DNA of 38,209 nucleotides from Bacteroidales bacterium (GTDB lineage: Bacteria > Bacteroidota > Bacteroidia > Bacteroidales > S143-33): contig JALVRO010000154.1 in assembly GCA_027031265.1 (NCBI GenBank), positions 1-38,209 of the forward strand, written 5' to 3'. The notes under the pieces were generated by a model, which was given only the letters and a program-made list of their open reading frames with translations, had not been told where the DNA came from and ran no database searches. This document shows positions 34,508-38,209 of the stretch, one piece after another (positions within the stretch are counted from its first letter, which is position 1; each line of letters opens with the position of its first letter). Made by a program: the position numbers and the translations under genes.

Positions 34508-35287
34508 ATGAAAAATACAATAAAATTGATATTAATAGTCACCGTAGTACTTCTGTCATGTCACAAAAATTATGTCATAGAACACTTCACAAACCCTGAT
34601 GATACACTCCATTTGCTCATTCCACTATACTCCTTTCCTACTGATAATAATAGTGAGTATTGGCAGGAAGTAGCTGATGCTGGTAAGAAGATACCTATCG
34701 CAGTGGTGTGGGGCATGGGAGACACAAGTGATAGTCCTATATATGAGCAATGGATGTCGAAACTGAGAAAATCTCCTTATATACGATTATATGCCTATAT
34801 TGCCACAAATGATGGGCAGGCAAATATAAACCAAGTTAAAGATGAAGTAAGGTATTATGCATCACACTTCGATATAGATGGCATATTTTTCGATGAAGTA
34901 AACCACAGCACCAGCAAACTAGCTTATTATAAAGAACTTATAAGATTCACACGAAATTTTAAGGCGGTGAAAAAAGTCATACTAAATTCCCCATACTGCC
35001 AACCATGGTTTGCAGACTCCACAGGAGCTGATATTGTATTAATCTTTGAAAATAGGTTCCGGTACTGGAAAGACTTTGATAAAGACTCCTACTCAGGATT
35101 AAAGACTAACACAAAAGCCGTTATTATCCATCATGTCCTTCTCAGTTCAAATATGATTAATTTAGTAAATGAGTGTGTAGGAGAGAACATTGGTTATATC
35201 TTCATCACAGACAAAGAATACGATAAACTACCTGGATACTGGCAATTACTGGTCAACACAGTGTCTTCGGTAAATGATGGGGAATAA
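34508..35287 (+). CDS. Lipoprotein with spherulin-4-like (putative glycosidase) domain
   Basis: 259 aa; lipobox VVLLSCHK; LLIPLYSFPTDNNSEYWQEVADAGKKIPIAVVWG, GIFFDEV, RFYYGxYIF-type barrel pattern of the spherulation-specific family 4. Confidence 0.65.
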   Translation: MKNTIKLILIVTVVLLSCHKNYVIEHFTNPDDTLHLLIPLYSFPTDNNSEYWQEVADAGKKIPIAVVWGMGDTSDSPIYEQWMSKLRKSPYIRLYAYIATNDGQANINQVKDEVRYYASHFDIDGIFFDEVNHSTSKLAYYKELIRFTRNFKAVKKVILNSPYCQPWFADSTGADIVLIFENRFRYWKDFDKDSYSGLKTNTKAVIIHHVLLSSNMINLVNECVGENIGYIFITDKEYDKLPGYWQLLVNTVSSVNDGE

Positions 35288-35389
35288 ATGATTATGAAGA
35301 GTTTCTACCATTTTGGAGCAACAAAAATCATAGACTAAAATAATTTTTAAACAAGGCTATTTTTAACAATTAGGTTCATCGTAAAAGGA

Positions 35390-36154
35390 TCATAAAGCCT
35401 TTTTACTCGTAAACAAATAACCAAAACTACGAAATTGTCCTATCTTCCTGACGTTTTTACACATAACAGTCCACAGGCCACTAAATCCGTTATCCCTGGC
35501 AGCTCTGTAGTCTTCTTTCATTTTCTGCAGAATGTTCCTCAAGGTCCTGTTGCTCTCTCCTCCTGCACTCATCACAGTCACCACACGAGGTAAATAGCTA
35601 ACCCTTATATCTTTGGTCAGGAGTCGCAAAACCATATCATAATCAGCAGCTATGCGCATATCTTCGCGGTAAAGACCAAAGCGATCAAAAAGCTCTTTAC
35701 GGACAAACATTGTGGTATGTGGCGGCATCCAGCCGCAGTGGAGCTTACGTTTGTTAAACTGTCCACTACGCCAATAACGCCATATCTTACCATCTGGCAA
35801 TACAAATAGCACATCACCATAGACAATGTCAGCTCCTTGCTCGAAGAGATGGGACACTTCTTCGAGAATTTTCTGATCTGCAAAGAAATCATCAGCATGC
35901 AGCAATCCTATAACCTGTCCTGTGGATGCACGGATACCCATATTCAGAGCAGCATAGATACCCTTGCCTGCATCTTGCAGAATTGTCTGCACAAAGTTGC
36001 TATACTTTCTAATTATCTGTGGCGTGCAGTCAGTGGAATTAGCATCTACAATTATGTGCTCATAGTCTGTGTAAGTCTGATCCACAAGTGATAAAATAGC
36101 ACGCTCCAATGTATGGCAATTGTTCCTGGTCAATGTAATTATTGAAATTCTCAT
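35390..36154 (-). CDS. Family 2 glycosyltransferase
   Basis: 254 aa; SIITLTRNNCHTLERAILSLVDQTYTDYEHIIVDANSTDCTPQII, GKGIYAALNMGIRASTGQVIGLLHADDFF. Confidence 0.93.
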   Translation of the reverse strand: MRISIITLTRNNCHTLERAILSLVDQTYTDYEHIIVDANSTDCTPQIIRKYSNFVQTILQDAGKGIYAALNMGIRASTGQVIGLLHADDFFADQKILEEVSHLFEQGADIVYGDVLFVLPDGKIWRYWRSGQFNKRKLHCGWMPPHTTMFVRKELFDRFGLYREDMRIAADYDMVLRLLTKDIRVSYLPRVVTVMSAGGESNRTLRNILQKMKEDYRAARDNGFSGLWTVMCKNVRKIGQFRSFGYLFTSKKAL

Positions 36155-37518
36155 TGCATTTTCATTATATGTGCAAAAAGCTGTGATACATTAGCTATCT
36201 TAATAATCTTTATTGACTGTGGTTTATAAGAAAAACGGGAATAAGCTGACACGAATATGACCTCAAAGCCCAATTTCCCTGCCTCTTTAATACGCTGATC
36301 CAGACGATTGACAGGTCTAATCTCGCCCGTTAGTCCCACCTCTGCAGCAAAGCATACTTTCTTGGGAATAGCGATATCCTTGTCCGATGAAATGATACTC
36401 GCCACGACAGACAAGTCTATAGCTGGATCGTCCACCTTTATACCACCTGCTATGTTGAGAAAGACATCCTTATTACCAAGTCTCAGTCCCAGTCTTTTCT
36501 CCACAACAGCTATTAGCATATTCATTCTACGTACATCAAAACCAATGGCCGAACGCTGTGGTGTACCATAAACAGCTGTGCTCACCAGGGCCTGCACCTC
36601 TATCATAAAAGGTCGCAGTCCCTCGATACTTGCTGATATGCTCACTCCGCTGACAGGGTCAGAAGATGGGGACATTAGAATCTGAGAAGGGTTATCCACA
36701 GCCTTGAGCCCACGGTCATTCATTTCGAAGATACCAAGCTCTGATGTAGAGCCAAATCGATTCTTTACCGAGCGCAGAATACGGTAAAAATAATTCCTGT
36801 CACCCTCGAATTGCAATACAGCATCAACGATATGCTCCAGGACCTTTGGTCCGGCTATTTGGCCTTCCTTAGTTATATGACCTATGAGCAAGAATGTTAT
36901 AGCATGCTTCTTTGCAAAACGCTGAATCTGTGTGGTGCATTCCCTAATCTGTGTTACTGTGCCTGGCGATGACTCGAGTGTATCAGTCTGTGTGGTCTGT
37001 ATGGAGTCGATTATTACCAGTTGTGGTTTGACCTGCTCCACTGCTGCGAGTATATTTTCGAGTAAAGTTTCGGAGAGGAAAGTGACTTTGTCACTATCTT
37101 TCACACCCAGGCGGAGGGAACGGAGCTTTATCTGCTCCAGGCTCTCCTCGCCCGAGACATACAGCACATTAAGCCCGGAGCTAAAAGCCAATTGCAGGGC
37201 CAGTGTGGATTTGCCAATACCAGGCTCACCACCCAACAGGACAATGGAGCCAGGCACAAAGCCGCCGCCCAGAACTCTATCGAGTTCTGTGACGCCTGTA
37301 AGCAGGCGTTTGCCCTTGAGAGATTGAATATCTCTCAAAGGCTGCGGCGGATTGACAGCCGCAGCAGAGGCACCTGTAGCGCTGATACTGGAAGTCCGCT
37401 GTTCGACAACTTCCTCTACCAGACTATTCCATGTTCCACATTCCGGGCAGCGGCCATACCACTTGGGAAAAACCGCACCACAGTTCTGGCACACATACCG
37501 TGTCTTAATCTTTGCCAT
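36151..37518 (-). CDS. radA: DNA repair protein RadA
   Basis: 455 aa; N-terminal zinc finger YVCQNCGAVFPKWYGRCPECGTWNSL, LLGGEPGIGKSTLALQLA, KNRFGSTSELGIFEM, Lon-like C-terminal domain. Confidence 0.96.
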   Translation of the reverse strand: MAKIKTRYVCQNCGAVFPKWYGRCPECGTWNSLVEEVVEQRTSSISATGASAAAVNPPQPLRDIQSLKGKRLLTGVTELDRVLGGGFVPGSIVLLGGEPGIGKSTLALQLAFSSGLNVLYVSGEESLEQIKLRSLRLGVKDSDKVTFLSETLLENILAAVEQVKPQLVIIDSIQTTQTDTLESSPGTVTQIRECTTQIQRFAKKHAITFLLIGHITKEGQIAGPKVLEHIVDAVLQFEGDRNYFYRILRSVKNRFGSTSELGIFEMNDRGLKAVDNPSQILMSPSSDPVSGVSISASIEGLRPFMIEVQALVSTAVYGTPQRSAIGFDVRRMNMLIAVVEKRLGLRLGNKDVFLNIAGGIKVDDPAIDLSVVASIISSDKDIAIPKKVCFAAEVGLTGEIRPVNRLDQRIKEAGKLGFEVIFVSAYSRFSYKPQSIKIIKIANVSQLFAHIMKMQ

Positions 37519-37555
37519 TAACAGCTAATTTTTTGTGTCATTAAACAATGGATAA

Positions 37556-37867
37556 TCATGTGTTAACCTTACCTATTTTGTCCTCCACAGATTTTATCTT
37601 GCCTTCGAGACGATTATCTTTGCCCTTGCGAATATCCATTTTTATCGAAGAATACACACGGTTGCAATCAGGCTCTAACAAATCATAAGACTTTGCTACA
37701 ATCTCCAGTGCTTCGCGCACAGTGGGCGTCTCTACAATAGTGCCCATTGCGGTAAACTTATAAGGATAGCCGCTCTGACGAATCATATCAATCACGCGGC
37801 TAACATATTTGCTAACGCTCTCGCCCTTGTCTGTGGGAAAGATAGCGTATTCCAGAAGTACACTCAT
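37556..37867 (-). CDS. MTH1187/YqgV-family thiamine-binding-like protein
   Basis: 103 aa; LEYAIFPTDKGESVSKYVSRVIDMIRQSGYPYKFTAMGTIVETPTVREALEIV. Confidence 0.82.
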   Translation of the reverse strand: MSVLLEYAIFPTDKGESVSKYVSRVIDMIRQSGYPYKFTAMGTIVETPTVREALEIVAKSYDLLEPDCNRVYSSIKMDIRKGKDNRLEGKIKSVEDKIGKVNT

Positions 37868-37886
37868 AGCTTAATGGTTTTATGGT

Positions 37887-38209
37887 TTAGGACCAGATAA
37901 TATCATCTTTGGCCCAGAGAAAACGTTTGACAGCCAGAAAAGTAGCTAGTCCTGTAATCAGAATACCCGAAAGAATAACTACAATAAGGGTTATCTCCAG
38001 GTCATAGACCTTGAAAGGTACTGTTGTGTGGGACTGTATAAAGAGGATTGAGAGAATTATCACCAACACTGCCAGTAAACCGGCCAGGAGTCCCTGAAGA
38101 GCTGAATTAAGCACAAACGGTCTCATTATAAACCAGTCTGAGGCTCCTACCAGCTGCATGGTTTTTATTTCCTGGCGCTTGGAATATATCAGCAGCCGAA
38201 TAGTATTGT
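37887..38209 (-). CDS. ftsX: Cell division protein FtsX, C-terminal part (truncated by window edge)
   Basis: Reading frame continues past the track ORF start to the edge: ...NTIRLLIYSKRQEIKTMQLVGASDWFIMRPFVLNSALQGLLAGLLA..., characteristic of FtsX. Confidence 0.9.
   Translation of the reverse strand, partial: NTIRLLIYSKRQEIKTMQLVGASDWFIMRPFVLNSALQGLLAGLLAVLVIILSILFIQSHTTVPFKVYDLEITLIVVILSGILITGLATFLAVKRFLWAKDDIIWS

Noticed and set aside
36932-37521. Plus-strand ORFs of 131 and 109 aa
   Set aside because: Antisense to radA; Ser/Thr/Pro-rich shadow translation.
1-38209. CRISPR arrays, tRNA/rRNA genes, IS elements, prophage or toxin-antitoxin modules
   Set aside because: No regularly spaced repeats, transposase, integrase or phage genes seen in the ORFs; no convincing tRNA cloverleaf spotted by eye. 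A tRNA scan would be needed to exclude small RNA genes.

Overview
This window looks like a chromosomal segment from an AT-rich Bacteroidota genome. It is mostly housekeeping genes, with one clear accessory machine: a type IX secretion / gliding motility core locus on the minus strand, in the order porP/sprF-like, gldK, gldL, gldM, gldN (about 21.6 to 15.6 kb). Other recognisable content: long-form ispG, a SiaC-family protein, DUF2797, cysC, GDP-fucose synthase, rpsT, gltX, a Cache/HAMP/GAF/PAS receptor with no obvious output domain, mqnC, a Wzi/RemB-like outer-membrane protein, an EamA transporter, rsgA, exodeoxyribonuclease III, ubiX, an LD-carboxypeptidase, ferredoxin, a YfhO-like membrane protein, purQ, a MATE transporter, bactofilin coupled to accC, accB, rpmF, a YceD-like protein, secreted proteins of unknown function, a spherulin-4-like lipoprotein, a family 2 glycosyltransferase, radA, a thiamine-binding-like protein and a partial ftsX. 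I found no tRNA or rRNA, CRISPR array, IS element or prophage. I did not find a clearly novel multi-gene system. The most interesting signals are regulatory. Hairpins split the T9SS cluster, and one has a consensus-like Bacteroidota promoter built over it immediately before gldN. Short-leader TAnnTTTG promoters recur. A perfect palindrome made of two divergent -7 boxes lies between ferredoxin and the YfhO-like gene. Other points of interest are the orphan receptor and the accC-bactofilin coupling. Family calls come from reading the translations; no database search was run.
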